Shown piece after piece: positions 1 to 13,499 of a DNA stretch of 64,000 nt (the stretch's first letter is position 1; each line of letters begins with the position of its first letter). The notes beneath the pieces were generated by a model, which did no database searches, was not told the origin of the DNA, and saw only the letters and a program-made list of their open reading frames with translations. The DNA lies in NCBI RefSeq assembly GCF_023278565.1, contig NC_064673.1, positions 2,914,001 to 2,978,000 of the forward strand, written 5' to 3'. The stretch comes from Colletotrichum lupini. Taxonomy: Eukaryota; Ascomycota; Sordariomycetes; Glomerellales; Glomerellaceae. The position numbers and the translations under genes are program-made.

Positions 1-1536
1 GCCGCTGGACCGGTGGTGGCCAATCAGCGTCGATGAGCTGACGAGTCCCTCGAATTTGGTCAGGTACGTACTTGATGCTTGGCTCGTGCACTCCGAACTG
101 CCAGTCCCGCGCCGGGGTCCACTTTCTCAAAGAGCCAATGGGAACCAGCGCATGTTAGCTAAGCACCGGACTGGTGGGGTTGATGCGATGGCCCTGGGAA
201 TTATTTCTGCTCCTGTTTCTTCTCGACCGAACACAACACCAACACTAGTACCAAGAAAGGTAGTATATGGTGTTGCCGCCCTGCTGACTACGTAGTACGG
301 ATACACTGCAGCTAGACTCCTAGACTATCAGAATGTGCAGAGACTGCTGCAGTGTCCCGCTTGCTGTGAGACTGGCCTCTGCTGTTGGTCCCTGCTGTTC
401 TCACTGTTGGGCAAACCGCAGTGTCGGGTGGATCCCGAACCACGGGCTAAGCACCGGAACGTGGGGGGCGGCGCTAGTCTTCCGAGGTGACGGGGTCTCC
501 ACCGTCGAGGCGATGAAGCGATGAACTCATGGGAATCCGGCACTGCTGCGCTGCACCTCTGCTGGACGCGCATTTTTTGCTTCCCGACTTCCTGGACGGC
601 CACGCCGCTTCTGGTCCTTTGCCTTGGGGTTGTTTGATTATTTTCGGTCCCTCGGTCCACGATCGGGTGGAGCTATTTGCACCCATGCCACCTACGCAGT
701 AGAACGGACGGAAATGGGTGGCCATGCGCATTACAGCCGACCCATTTTGGCATGTCACAGACTGTCCGTCCTCGTTGCCGCCGTGGGCGCGCGGGTCCTG
801 CGCGACTGATAGCCGAATCAATGGCCACGAGGCCATCCACCTTTAAATGACGACGGCGTGGAACATGTGGTACGACAAAGTTCGGGGGCTCAAAGAGACC
901 AGACCAGATGCAGAGAGAAGGGGGAGGAGAGGAACCTGATGAAGAGGAAAGAAGGCTCGTTCGCCTATGATTAAGCAATACACTAAGGTAGTCTCTTTCC
1001 AACGTAAACCTACAAGCATGTCCCGTGAGAACGCCCGAATGTGGGAATACCCGTCCGTATCTTGTAATGTTACGAAAGATGGATGAATATGCCGGATACG
1101 CCCCCCTTCCTCCGTTCTCCCCGGCCAACCCCCCGCCGTAGACTGCTAAATGGTTGGTTTAACCTACGGATACGCATGCAGGGCCGGTAAGGGAGATAGA
1201 TGTACGAGACGAACCAACAAACAGAACAAAACAAGCCTGGACAAAGACCACGCAACTCCTCGAGGCCCAAGCTTTACACCACTGACCACCCAAGAAACAA
1301 AATGTGTAGTCAACAATCCCACCCATCCACGCGTCAACTACTACGCAATAAGAGTTGCATGTATGTAACATGGCTCTCGGACTCTTTCGCCCCCCCCCCC
1401 CAACCAGGGAATCAAGTGATCTGCGAAACAATCGCAACTCTGCGGTTCTGCCCCCTAGATTGACAGGTAAAACCGTAGAACAGACCCCGCCATAACCTAG
1501 AGAGCATGAACAAGCAATCATACCGGCACCGACGTC
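1..1536. other. Intergenic sequence, no gene recognised
   Basis: GC-normal DNA downstream of the minus-strand regulator that ends at 1537. Short reading frames occur on both strands, but they overlap each other, resemble no family I know and have no convincing intron or codon structure. A run of about 12 C residues lies near 1390-1401. The 3' untranslated region of the regulator should lie in the upper end of this stretch. Confidence 0.6.
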
Positions 1537-4250
1537 TTACAAGGGTGGCAGGAGGTCCTTCAACACTTGCACACGGGCCCGCGCCACGTCGGACCCTTGC
1601 TCGCCCTCGCCCATCAACACCATGATCTTGATCATTTTTGCTGCATCACGTTGATTAGCACACAGTGGACATGAAGCCAGGGAGTGAGAAACCACAAATC
1701 ACACAATGACGGAAACGAAAAAGAGAAAAAAGATAGAATAAGGGGGGTAAAACAACTCACCAATGTCGCTCCTAGCCCTCTGGAACAACGGATCCCGATC
1801 CGCCTCCTCCGCCGCGACAGGGTCCTTGCCCATCTCCCGCAGCACGCTCCCGATACACAGCGCCTCGAGGAACGCGCGGTGGTTGAAAACCCACCACACC
1901 CTCGCCTCGAGCTCAAAGATGTCAAACAGCAGAAAGAAGGACGTGATCGCCTCGTGCGCCGCCTCCAGCGTGCCCCGCGTATTCGAAGGACACTCTGCGC
2001 TCTCGGACGCGTACACGAGCATGATGTTGTGGTGGTAATTGCTCGTCAGGAACAGCGTCTGCCTCACGACGCGCTTGTTCGTCCGCGCGAGGCTCGCGAG
2101 GCTCTCGGCGTCCCAGGAGCGGAAGACGTCCGGGAAAGAGCGGTAGACGCAGCGGAAGTCGGCGATGAGTTTGGACTTGTGGCGGACGGTGGCGCAGATG
2201 GGGAGGTCTAGAGAGCGCGGGGAGCAGATCGTTTCCTGGACGAGGTTGGCGAGGGTCCAGGAGCCGCGGATGTAGGCGATGTCTGTCGGGTCCGAGGAGG
2301 CGATGGCGGAGCCGTCGTCGACGAGGTCTTCGACGGAGACGTCGGTGTGGGTCGCGGACGGGGGGAGGGAGAGGAGGACCGTGAGGAAGGTGTCTTGGAG
2401 GAGGACGGCTTGCCAGAGTTTGCGGCGTTGCTGCTTTTCGAAGATGGGGGCGTCGGGGGTTACTGTGATGGTGTTAGGTTTTGGTGCTCTTTGGTAGTGA
2501 TTTGAATGTTCGTACCAATATTGGGGTCACGATGTAGACCCATTGCGTAGGCCTGCCGGATGAGTATGCCGGCAAACGCCCACCCGTCCGAGGCGTGGTT
2601 GTCGTTGATCAGGAAGTACGTCAACCTGGTCCAGTCAGTATCAACTTTTCTCAAGATGGCTACACGCAGATTTCACGCAAAAAGGGGGCTCACTTACAAC
2701 ACCATGGACTGGATAGAGCGCAACGAAGCAGCACTCAAGTACGAAAACATGCGCAGCGCCTGGTTACTCGCCGACGCGTAAAACTCCGCCGTCTGCTTCG
2801 CATCGTTTGGCGAACTCGACGTCACAAACTGCGTGCCCAGCGCGAGCATCACAAAGATGAGCCCCACAAACGCCGCATCGACGCGGTTCTTCTCCTCGGC
2901 GCTGAGGCTCCAAAAGTGCTCATAGTCGGCGTAAAAGGTCTGCCGGTGGATCATGGGGTAGACCGGGTCGACGCACTCAAAGTACTGCGCCAGCAGGATG
3001 TCGGCCTGGACTTTCTCGGGCAGGACGGAGATGACCTCGGGCAGGCCGCCCTCGCAGGTCCAGTAGTTGGCAAAGGGGTGCTCGGAGCCGATGCCGAAGA
3101 CGTTGCTGGCCGTGGGCAAGGAGTAGGGTACGTTGGAGAGGAGGCCCGTGGAGGAGGAGAAGGCGACGGAGCCGACGGAGCCGCGGGAGGTGAAGCCGCG
3201 GCCTTCGATGAGGCCTCTGTCTGCTACGTTTGGGATGGTGGAGATGTCGCCTGGGCCTTTTGGTTTCGGGGGTTTTGTCATGCGGCGGCCGTTGGCGAGG
3301 GATCTTGTTGTTTCTCTGCTCTCTTGTTAGTTGTGTTCCGAGGGTCTCGACAACAGTCGCGAGGGCTGTGAGTGTGCTTACTCGAGTATCGTGGCCACGG
3401 CTGCATATTGGCATTCCGTCTGGCGTTTGATACATGCTAGGCAGTTGGGTCGACCTCGGTCACACTGCGTGCGTGTTAGCATAATTTTGGCTTGACTTGG
3501 TGGATTTGACAGGCCTGCTGCTTTGACTTTGAGAGCAACAGCACTTAGTACGACGTGGTTTACATCGTGTGCATGTCATGTGTCAAACCCGAGAGCATCG
3601 AATATCGTATCCCCAACAACGTCGTGCAGGTAGCATTATGTGCCCAATGATCAAGAAGACCTCTCGATATGACATTGAACTTTAGTCGCATTGGTACACT
3701 CGAACCAACGACACGATTGAGTGTGGGGGTAATAAGCACGCAATGATGAGAAATCAGATGAGGTGAAAACACGGAACGAGAAGAACAAGGCATGAAGCAC
3801 AGATAGCAAAAAGGCAGACAGTGAGATACAAAAATGAATGAAACCTACCTTGGTCTTGCGCTCAACGCACTCAAAGCACGACAACGTAGGCTTATTCCGC
3901 TTCTGCTTCTTCCTCGCAGGGCCCTTGTCGCCGCCGTCATCGGGGCTAGCCGAGTTGCCGTCGACGCTCTCATCCGGGTGTTGGTGATGAGTTTCGTTGC
4001 CGTTGCCGCTGCCATTGCCGTAGCTTTTCGGTGTCGCCGTTTGCTGCCGCGCGACGGGCGTCGAGTACGACGGTCCCGATGCCGCTGATGTCGTCGGTGA
4101 GAGTGCGACAGCTGCTACTCCTCCGTTTTGTGGATGAGTGAGTGATGGTAGAGGCCCATGTTCTGGTACTGGCGATGCGTAGGCTGTCGAGGCCGAGCTC
4201 GGCGTGAAGGGTTGCGGCTGGGGAGGTGGGAGATGAATTTTGGGCGCCAT
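1537..4250 (-). CDS. Zn(II)2Cys6 fungal transcription factor
   Basis: Predicted nuclear regulator, 672 residues in six exons (minus strand): 4250-3849, 3464-3382, 3315-2698, 2625-2516, 2462-1761, 1640-1537. All junctions are GT..AG and the phases join without a stop. The N-terminus is rich in Pro, Ser and Gly, then a basic stretch (about residues 112-121) precedes a perfect C-x2-C-x6-C-x6-C-x2-C-x6-C zinc cluster (Cys125, 128, 135, 142, 145, 152), split by the first intron. From about residue 265 onward lies a fungal middle homology (Fungal_trans) region, with YPMIHRQTF near 280 and the GLHRDP signature in exon 4. The first intron, 384 bp, is long for a fungus and might hide an alternative exon. 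The ATG at 4250 begins the only frame that reaches the zinc cluster. Class and domain are clear. The orthologue and target genes are not known to me. Confidence 0.9.
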
Positions 4251-5030
4251 GACGGGCGGTGGGAACGTTGAGCGCGTCTCAATTGAACGACTTGAAGGTG
4301 TGAATCAACGATTGAATTACCTTGTTAGATGAGCGGCCGGTGCCAAGACCGATTTGATGTCGACTGTCAATGGCGCCGCGAAGATGAGTGAACAGGCAGT
4401 CGAATCAATTCCCGCTGCTTGTTCCCGCTTGCGGCACGCCCACAGCGATGCTTCACCGAAAGAAGCTCAATTGAGCCGGCGGGTGACTGTCCGGGCGGAG
4501 CGTCGTAAGAGAGTTCACGGGATAATTAGACACTGTGACCGATTCGAACAATTAGATTGCCCGGACGTCGCAACCGGCCGGGTTGATTGAGAGCTTTCCA
4601 ATGCGGTGCCTGCGTTTCCGCCGGGAATAAAGGCCAAGATTTGAAGAAGCGGAGGACAGACGGAGTGGATGAGCAACAACTCGGCGCGGCGGCGGCGGGC
4701 TTTGCGCAAAGTTTCCCGGCAAAAGTATAGTGATTTGATCCGTGTCGGTATCGGCGTCGCCGGTGCTCAAAAAGGCCGGAGGGATGTGTGTGTTTGCGCG
4801 GTGTTGCGCTGGGAATAAACAGGTGATAGAGGCAGTGTGAAATGCGGTGCGGCGGCGGCGGCGTCACACACAACGAAGGGGGGAGATTGCGATGGGAATA
4901 AGGAGGGAAACAAAAGGGAAAGGGAGAGAACGTGCGGAACGCGGCGGGAATTGGGAATGGGGGGGAAACTCTTTGGGACTCTCAGCCTGGCCGGGACTGG
5001 GGGACTTGGCCGGGAGCGACACGGCGGAAC

Positions 5031-5067
<37 letters not shown>

Positions 5068-5300
5068 AAATGAACAAGGGCACTCGAAGAAAAGAGGGGA
5101 AACGCCGTTCACTAGGTATCCGACGAGCTAATCCAGGTCATGAGATTGAGCAGCCAAAGTTCCTATTAGTATCAACTGCTTCATCAACGTAAAGCCTTGC
5201 CTTGAACGTCTTGAACCAGTTCCATTACCTAGTACCGGTTCCCAGGTTCCATGATCCAACACGATGGATGACCAATTCACTTACGGAGGGAAATCCGCAA
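4251..5300. promoter_or_regulatory. Upstream region of the Zn2Cys6 regulator
   Basis: GC-normal DNA between the regulator's ATG (4250, read leftwards) and the AT-rich block. It should hold the regulator's promoter and 5' leader. No TATA box stands out. Reading frames here are low-complexity and overlap on both strands, so I call none. The only distinct element is the dinucleotide run at 5032-5063, listed separately. Confidence 0.45.
5032..5063. repeat. (TC)16 microsatellite
   Basis: Uninterrupted TC/GA dinucleotide run of about 32 bp, roughly 0.8 kb upstream of the Zn2Cys6 regulator's start codon. On the regulator's strand it reads as a GA tract. Confidence 0.95.
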
Positions 5301-5317
5301 TCGATAAGAGTAATTCG

Positions 5318-5415
5318 ATAAACTAATAATAACCCCCCCTAGTCAAGGTAAGAGACCCGTATATAATAATAAGTACTTAGTTATTAATAGATCCCTAGGT
5401 AAATTTTTAGCTAAT
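5318..5415 (+). repeat. Left terminal inverted repeat of the AT-rich block
   Basis: About 95 bp that matches the reverse complement of 15630-15725 with few differences, most of them transitions. It includes a C7 run, the block AAGGTAAGAG and a stretch around TATATAATAATAAGTACTTA shared by both ends. Confidence 0.85.
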
Positions 5416-8400
5416 TAAGGGCTAGAAATATTTTACTATATAATCGCTTTACTACTAGTTTAAATATTACGAGTTTTATATAATAAAAGAATATATTACT
5501 TTACGTTTTACTAAATTATTTTAGAAATATTTCTTAATTATATCTCCTCTTAATTATACTAAAATTTACTTATTATAACCGACTCTATAGAATTATTTCC
5601 GTAAGACTTATTTATTATATATAATAATAATATTATCTTAATACCTTTACCTTAATAAAGCAAATTTAATTTATTATAAAACATTTAAAAGAATTTAGAT
5701 TATAATAGCGTATTTACTTTATATCCTAATTTTTATAAATATCGAGCTCCTATTTATAAAGAGTTAATTAAATAAGTAAGTATTATATAAATTAAACTTT
5801 TATATTAAATATTAATATAATATTTAAGTTATAAATAATAATTTTAATAATTATATTATTATTTTTAATAACTTAAATATCCGTACTAAAACTTAAAATA
5901 ACCGAGGTATTATTATAATATAATAGTTTTAATATATAGCTAGTATACCTAAGTTTCCTCTAATTATTAATAATAGAGTTATACTTATTATCTTAATTAA
6001 AGCCTTATTTATAAAAGAAATCGAGCGGCTATAAAACATAGTATATTTAACTTTCTATTTCTTAATATTAGGAATTATTAAAGAATAGTAAATTTAATAT
6101 AATACTCGACGAGGTATTATTAATTTTTTAATAACTAGTATTATTCTAGGAGATATACTTATAACGTAATATTATTATACTTATTAAAGTAGCAAAGCCT
6201 ATTTATATATACCCTATAACGACTTTTATTATATAATTATTTTAAAAAACCTCGTTAAAAAGTATAATATACTATAAAATAGAGTTAAGATATTTAATAT
6301 TATAAAAAAGATTATTAAGTAAGTCCGGTTATCTAAAAAACATTTTAAAACCGTTTTAGAAACGTTTCGAGAATATTTCTAATCGTTTTCTTTTTAAATA
6401 AAGTACTATTTATACCGCACACGCTAAGTTTAAAAAAGGTATTATATATTAAAAATAAAATATAACATACTTCCTTAAATTAAAAAAGACATAATATAGT
6501 ATATATATAAAATTATTTAATAAGATAATATAAATAACTTATAAAAAACTTAATAAGAGCTTATTAATCTTTAGTAATAGATCTTATTATATTAAAATTC
6601 GCATCTTTTATAAAGACTTATAAATCACTACTTTTATTTAATTTTATTAGATTAAAAACATTATATATAATATATTAAAGTAATTATAAATAAAACGGAT
6701 ACGTAATTTATAAAAAAAAGGGGTTAAAAATACTATATATTTATATCGAATTATTAAAAACGTCCTATTTATAATAAGCTTATTAAATATTTTATTAAAG
6801 GATAAGGCTAAGTTATTACTAACTAAATAAAACTTATTTTAAATTACTACCTAAACTTAAAATAATAAAATATTTTATTAAATATTAATACTTTATTCTA
6901 AAAGATATTAAGATAATACTATTTATTATTTTAACGTTTTATAATAAATATAACTATCTTCTATTATTACTAAATAAAACTCTAAAAGCTATTATTTAAA
7001 GCATTTTTTAAGTTCTCTAGAGGATTAATAAACTAAGTACGAGTCTAAACGCCTTTTTTCGATCTCCTTAACTCTAAGAATTCCTAGCTAAAAATAAGGG
7101 GTAAATAATTATAAATATTTATTAAAACTTTATAAAAATAGACTTTTTATAATATATTATTTATAAATAATAAATTCTTTTATTTCCTAGGGGAAGTTAG
7201 ACCTTAGTTCTTATATTATAATAATAAAGAGAAGTAAATAAGCGAATATACGTAAGTTTTTTTATAAATATAAAAAAATAGCTATTTTAATATTATAATA
7301 AGTATATAATATATCTAGTATACGTACTAATTTAATACTAACTATATAGTTATTTACTTTTTTTAAAAATAAGCAGAATAATAAAAGTTCGATAATATAA
7401 AATTATTTATAATTAATATAAACTATAAATATATAAAGGGTATAAGTTAGTAAGAAATTATCTAGGGCTAATATAGCTAAAATAGTAAAAAAGGTATATT
7501 ATAATATTAAAAATATTTTTAAAATACTTTTTAACTTTTATTCTAAAATTACTAATATATTACCTATAAAGCTCTACCTCTTATACGGGTCTATATAAAT
7601 ACTAAAACTATAAATATATATTACTATATATTTCGAGCTATATTTAATATTTTAGAGCGAAAGTATTAAGTTTAGGTTTAATAAAAATACGTTTATAGAA
7701 CCGGCCTTCTTAGAGTTACTTTAAATTAAATAAATATAATAATTAAGGGCTTAAGTAGATACCTTATTAAAAAGTTTAACCCTTAATAAATATAGCTTAC
7801 GTAAGTTTAAAACTATATACGCTTATATTACGTATATTTTAAAAGAGGTATTAAAGAACTCTTAAGCGAAAATTATTCTCGTAATATAAACTCTACTTAT
7901 AACATATTAATATCTTTCTTAAAATATTAAATAGTACCCAACTATAACGAGCTATATAATATAATTTATTATAAATATTATATCTTACTATATATAGCTT
8001 ATAATAAAAATATTTTAGAAATATTTTAAAAGGGGAAAACGTTTTTAAAATATTTCTAAAATATTTCTTATTAATACCTCGCTTAATTAATAATAACTTA
8101 TTATTTTATAAAAAACTTTCCGTAATATACTAAGTAAGTAAAGTATAAATAAGAACTATATATTATAACCGGGTTCTATAATAAAATAACTAAGGTTTTC
8201 TTTAGAAAACTAGCTTTTAATACTTAATAATATAAATATAGTTAAGATCTTTTACTTAGTTTTATATATTTAGACTAGCTAGTATCTCCCTCTATTTACT
8301 ATAATTAATAAATAAATATTAATAATTAGCTATTATAAATATTAACTAATTTTAATAATACTCGTAATTAAGATTGAAATTTAATATTATAAGATTTCGT

Positions 8401-9502
8401 AACGCGTTATAAGTATATTATAACTTTATATTAAAATATTAATATTATAGGCCGTCTTTAATATTTAATATAATATTAAAATATATTTAAAATACGTTTT
8501 AATAAATACTTATTAACTATTAAACTAAAAGAAAAAGTAAAAGATCGGGCTAAGAGTTTATAAACTAATATTAGAGAATTATCTCGTACTTAATAAAGAA
8601 CTTATAAAAATTTAGTTATTAATTGATAGAGTAGTTCTTAAAATAAGAACTTTAATAACTTTAGTTTTAATAATTATAATAATTTTAATAATACTCGGTC
8701 TTAACGTAGAGTAAGTATTTTATTTTCTAAAGTACTTTTTTTACTAAATAAAAATTAAAACCCCCCGAGTTCCCTAATATTTTATAACGGTTTATAAAAA
8801 TAAGCTATTTAATTATAAATACAAATAAGCGTAAAATATTTTATATTTAAAAAATAATAATTAAAAATCAATAAGATCTAAGAGGATAAAAAACGAAAAG
8901 AATAGGAGTTTAAGCTTAAATAAGAACGTAAAGAGCGCGAGTTTTTAATAAACTAAGCCTATAAAGAGTATAAGTTTATTATAAAACAAAATCGCTTAAA
9001 TAGAGCAATAGAGGTAAAGATAATACTTAATTAACGAAAATAGGAGTAGGAAATAAGCTAGTAAAATAAAAGCTCTTAAAATATTTTTATATTTATTTCT
9101 TTTTTAACTTTATTCTTATTTAAATAATTTAAAATATTTCTTTTATAATATTAATATAAAGTATAAATTAATATTTATAATATTTTATTAAATTATAAAT
9201 AAGAATGTTTTATAGGTTTTTTTAAGTATTAATAATAAGAGAAATTATTCTTTTAATAAAGTAATCCGTTAGGGCCGTATTATATATTACGTATTAAAAA
9301 AGCTAAATATATTACGTTTTATACTTAATTACTAATTAAAATAATTCTTAACTTTTTATTACTTATTTAAAAAGCGAGTTATACTTATTTTAAAATATAT
9401 AAAACCTTTTAATATTAACTTATATAAGTAGCTAAATTTTATATTATATATTTCTTTTTATTAAAAGTTAGGGGACCCTTTATATATCTTTTTATATTTA
9501 TA

Positions 9503-10075
9503 ATAAGAATTAATAAGGACGTATAACGAATTAATACAGATATATAGCTTTTAAGGATATATAATATTTTTTATTTTTAATAAGTCTAAGAATTTATTAT
9601 TAATAAGAATTAATAAGGATATATAACGAAATAATACGGACGTATAGCTCTTAGGGACGTATAATATTCTCTATTTCTAATTAGTTTAAAAATTTATTAT
9701 TAATATACTTAGATTCTATTACTATTTTTTAAAGTACTTATCCCTTTTTATAATCTTTTTTATATAATTATATTTTAAAAAAGCTTTATTACGAAGTTAT
9801 TATCGACTTAATACGTCTTATATCCTCTTTTTCTTAAAGCTATATTAGTTTATATATTATAAAATAGCTCTTTTAATAGCTTACGTACCGAGTTTATATT
9901 ACCGAGCTTAATTTAATAGCTTAAATAATTAAAATTATTTTATAAAATATTAACACTTTAATAATAATAATATACTATCGTTTCTTATTTTAAATCAAAA
10001 CTATATTAATATTAATTAGTTTTATAAAATTAGCGATCCCTATATATATAGTAACTTAATAAATAATATTTTATT
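9503..10075. repeat. Direct repeat, copy A, plus a partial third copy
   Basis: About 465 bp (9610-10075) repeats in the same orientation at about 12105-12565. Shared landmarks, in order, are a GGACGTATA-type motif, TTATTAATATACTTAGATTC, an AGTACTTATCCCTTTT-like block and GATCCCTATATATATA. A shorter third copy of the first ~100 bp lies immediately upstream at about 9503-9600. RIP has altered all copies. Confidence 0.75.
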
Positions 10076-10379
10076 AAAACTATTATAAAGAACGTGACTA
10101 TTATTTTACTATTTATATTAATATATTAAAATAAAACTAACTCTTTATTTTAATTAGAAATTCCTTAATAAAACTAATATTTTTTAACTTTTTATTATTT
10201 TTTGATTCTTATTAGTACATAGTCCTCCCTTTTTTAATAAAAGGTTTAAATAGTTTATATTCTATTTTATATATTACTTTTTTAAAAAGGATATAAATTA
10301 CTTAGTATACTACCCTTTTTTAAATATTACTAAAGCCTAGTCCCTCTCCTTTTTTTAATAAATCTTAATAACTTACTTA

Positions 10380-10530
10380 GCTTATTATTAAATAGTTTAA
10401 AAATATTCTTTAGCTTATTATATAAGTTATTAAAATTAATAAAAAGTTAATAACTAGCTTTATTTAATAATATAAGTAAAGCTATTTATAATAAGAAACG
10501 TAGGGTTCTTAAATAAACCTATTTATTAAA
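10380..10530 (+). repeat. Inverted repeat, left arm
   Basis: About 150 bp that pairs with the reverse complement of 11310-11457, including the shared block TTTAGCTTATTATATAAGTT and the block AGCTATTTATAATAAGAA. The arms enclose about 0.8 kb of degraded sequence. Confidence 0.75.
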
Positions 10531-11309
10531 GCTAATTACCTTAAGGAATCGCTTTTATATTTAAAAATAATGAAAAAAGGTCTAAATAAGGCTAATAAAG
10601 CGGTTCAGCTCGTTATTTACTTATTTTATTACGTATATGATATTTTACTTATTAAATAGCTTAATTAATACTATAGTTAGCGAGTATTTAACTAATTCTT
10701 TTTAGTTTATATAAGCCCTAGTATTATAAATATCTTATTAAGTAAATAAGGACTTTAAGAACTATTTTTAAATAATAATATATATATTACGTACTTAAAT
10801 CCTAACTTATTAGCTTATAATTTTAATAATATCCTTAACTAGCTAAGTAAGTTTATAATAAAAAGGGTATATAAATATTTTAAAGCTAGGCCTATAGTTA
10901 TATTAGCTATATTAAAGATCTTTATATTATTATAATAACTAATATCCTTTAACCTTAGCCTTAATAATTAACTTTTATTTATAATTATATTTTTAAATCT
11001 CTATCACTTTAGACCTATATTATAACTAGGCTTAGGATATTTATATTAATTATATTAAAATATATACTAAATATTCTTCTTATTTTACTTATATTTATAA
11101 TATTTTATAATACTAAAGCTATCAACCTTAGTAAAAGTATTAACTTAATTAAAAAAAGTATTTATTATTAACTCTAAGTTATTAAGAATCAATAAGTTTA
11201 GGGTTTTATTTAAAAAAGGGGAAAAGGATTTATTATTTTAAATATAATAAAAAACTACGGTTTAAAAAAATAATAAACTTAAAAAAGAGTTTTATTATAA
11301 AAATAAATA

Positions 11310-11457
11310 GGATAGTAAGTTTATTTAAGAACTTTATATTTCTTATTATAAATAGCTTTATTTATATTATTAAATAAGGCTAGTTATTCATTTTCTATTA
11401 ATTTTAATAACTTATATAATAAGCTAAAGAGTATTATTAAACTATTTTATAATAAGA
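11310..11457 (-). repeat. Inverted repeat, right arm
   Basis: Partner of 10380-10530. Arm length and spacing suggest a small nested DNA transposon or foldback element of about 1.1 kb. No transposase is readable. Confidence 0.75.
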
Positions 11458-12104
11458 ATTAATATATAGGCGTTATAAATTAATATATAAGCGTCGCTCT
11501 TATATAAGTATTACTATTTTATTTTTTAATTAGTTTGAAAAAATAGTACTTTTTTATAAAAGTAATAAGAGTAACTATATTAATATAGCTATTCTTATTA
11601 TTCTCTCTAACCTAAACTTTAGTTTAAGATTTTTAAAAATAAAAATATTATTATAACCTACGTACTCGTTTAGGACCGCTATATTACCTATTTAAAATTT
11701 ATAAATCTTAAATAAGTTAATAATTTAAGCTTTTATAAATCTTAAATAAATAAGGCTTTTTTTTATTATATACTTAAAATATATAAAAAATAAATTATAA
11801 TAACGTCCGCTTAATTACCTTTTTTAACGTAATTATAATAATTTATTATTACTATAAACTACTTCTTATTAACTCCGTTTTTTTTAAATACTAAACTATA
11901 TTAGCCGTTTATTTATATAATTCCCTATTATCCTCCCCTTATTAAAAACGTCAAACTAGCTCCTTATTTATTATAAAAACAAGCTTAATATTTAGTTTTA
12001 ACTTGGCTAATTTTTTTTTTATAAGCTTACTTAGTATTAACTTATTCTTATTTTTAAATAAATAGCCTCGCTTTTTATTATTAGCGCCTTAGTTATTATA
12101 AACG

Positions 12105-12565
12105 GAATTAATAGGGACGTATAACGAATTAATATAGATACATAGCTCTTAGGGACGCATAACATTCTCTACCTCTAATTAATCTAAAAGTTTATTATTA
12201 ATATACTTAGATTCTATTACTTTTTTTTAAAGTACCTATCCCTTTTTATAATCTTTTTTATATAATTATACCTTAGGGGAGCTTTATTACGAAGCTATTA
12301 TTAACTTAACGTATTTTACGTCTTCTTTTCCTTAAAGCTATACTAATTTATATATTATAAAATAGCTCTTTTAATACCTTATATACCGAGCCTATATTAC
12401 TAAGCTTAATTTAATAACTTAAATAATTAAAACTATTTTATAAAATACTAACGCTCTAATAATAATAATATATTATTATTTTTTATTTTAAATAAAAACT
12501 ATATTAATATTAACTAGTTTTATAAAATTAACGATCCCTATATATATAATAACTTAATAAATAAT
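12105..12565. repeat. Direct repeat, copy B
   Basis: Second full copy of the ~465-bp repeat at 9610-10075, same orientation. The copies flank about 2.0 kb that includes the inverted-repeat element. They could be LTRs of an element that lost its coding part, or an internal duplication. I see no target duplication that decides it. Confidence 0.7.
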
Positions 12566-13222
12566 ATTTTTAAGTTAACTTATTACCTTATCTACTCTTA
12601 TAGTTATTTTTTATTTAAAGCAAAGCGTTTTTTTAATTTATAACCTCTTATTATATTTTAAATAATTAATCTTCTTCTTTTTTAATAATTTAAATCCTAA
12701 ACTTACTAATTCTTAATAATTTAAAATAAATTTATAATACCCTTTTTAACTAAGTTAATAACTTTATAAGAGTTAATAAATTTAATATTATAAAGCAAAA
12801 TAAATATAAAGCTTAAGGCCGAATTATTCAATATACTTTTTAATATAATTAGTTTAATAAGCTTAGGTTTATATAAAGTATTAGTATTTAATAATATAAG
12901 TTTTAAAAATACGGTTATAAATAATAAGTTATTACCGATATTTAAAAAGAGAATAAGTAGCTATTACGTTATTATTTAAACCCTAAGTATAATTAATATA
13001 ATTATAGCCCTAGTTTTAAAGCCTTTATATACTTTTTATATTATAAACTTATTAAAGTAGTTAAGGATATTATTAAAACTATAAGCCAATAAGTTAGAAT
13101 TTAAGCTCGTAATATACGTATTATTATTTAAAAGTAGGTTTAAAATCTTTATTTACTTAGTAAAATATTAATAACGCTAAGGCTTATATAAATTAAAAGA
13201 AACTAGCTAAATAATTATTAAT

Positions 13223-13223
<1 letters not shown>

Positions 13224-13274
<51 letters not shown>

Positions 13275-13283
13275 TAAATAAGA

Positions 13284-13311
<28 letters not shown>
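13224..13311. repeat. (AAT)n and (TA)n microsatellites
   Basis: A trinucleotide run of about 50 bp (13224-13273) is followed after a short spacer by about 26 bp of alternating TA (13285-13311), inside the RIP-degraded block. Confidence 0.95.
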
Positions 13312-13316
<5 letters not shown>

Positions 13317-13499
13317 TGATATTATAATTATAAATAGTAGATTATATTAAATATATAATTATATAATAAGCTTATAATTTATTAAAATAAGTTAATAATT
13401 TATTATTTTATTATTTATTTATTAATTTATATTTATAAATATTATAAAAATTAGAAAGATAGAAATATTCAAAAAGTATTTAAGATATATTAAGGAAAT

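Noticed and set aside
2595..3371. Long plus-strand frame of 258 codons
   Set aside because: It is the antisense shadow of exons 3-4 of the Zn2Cys6 regulator, rich in Arg, Val and Gly, and resembles no family.
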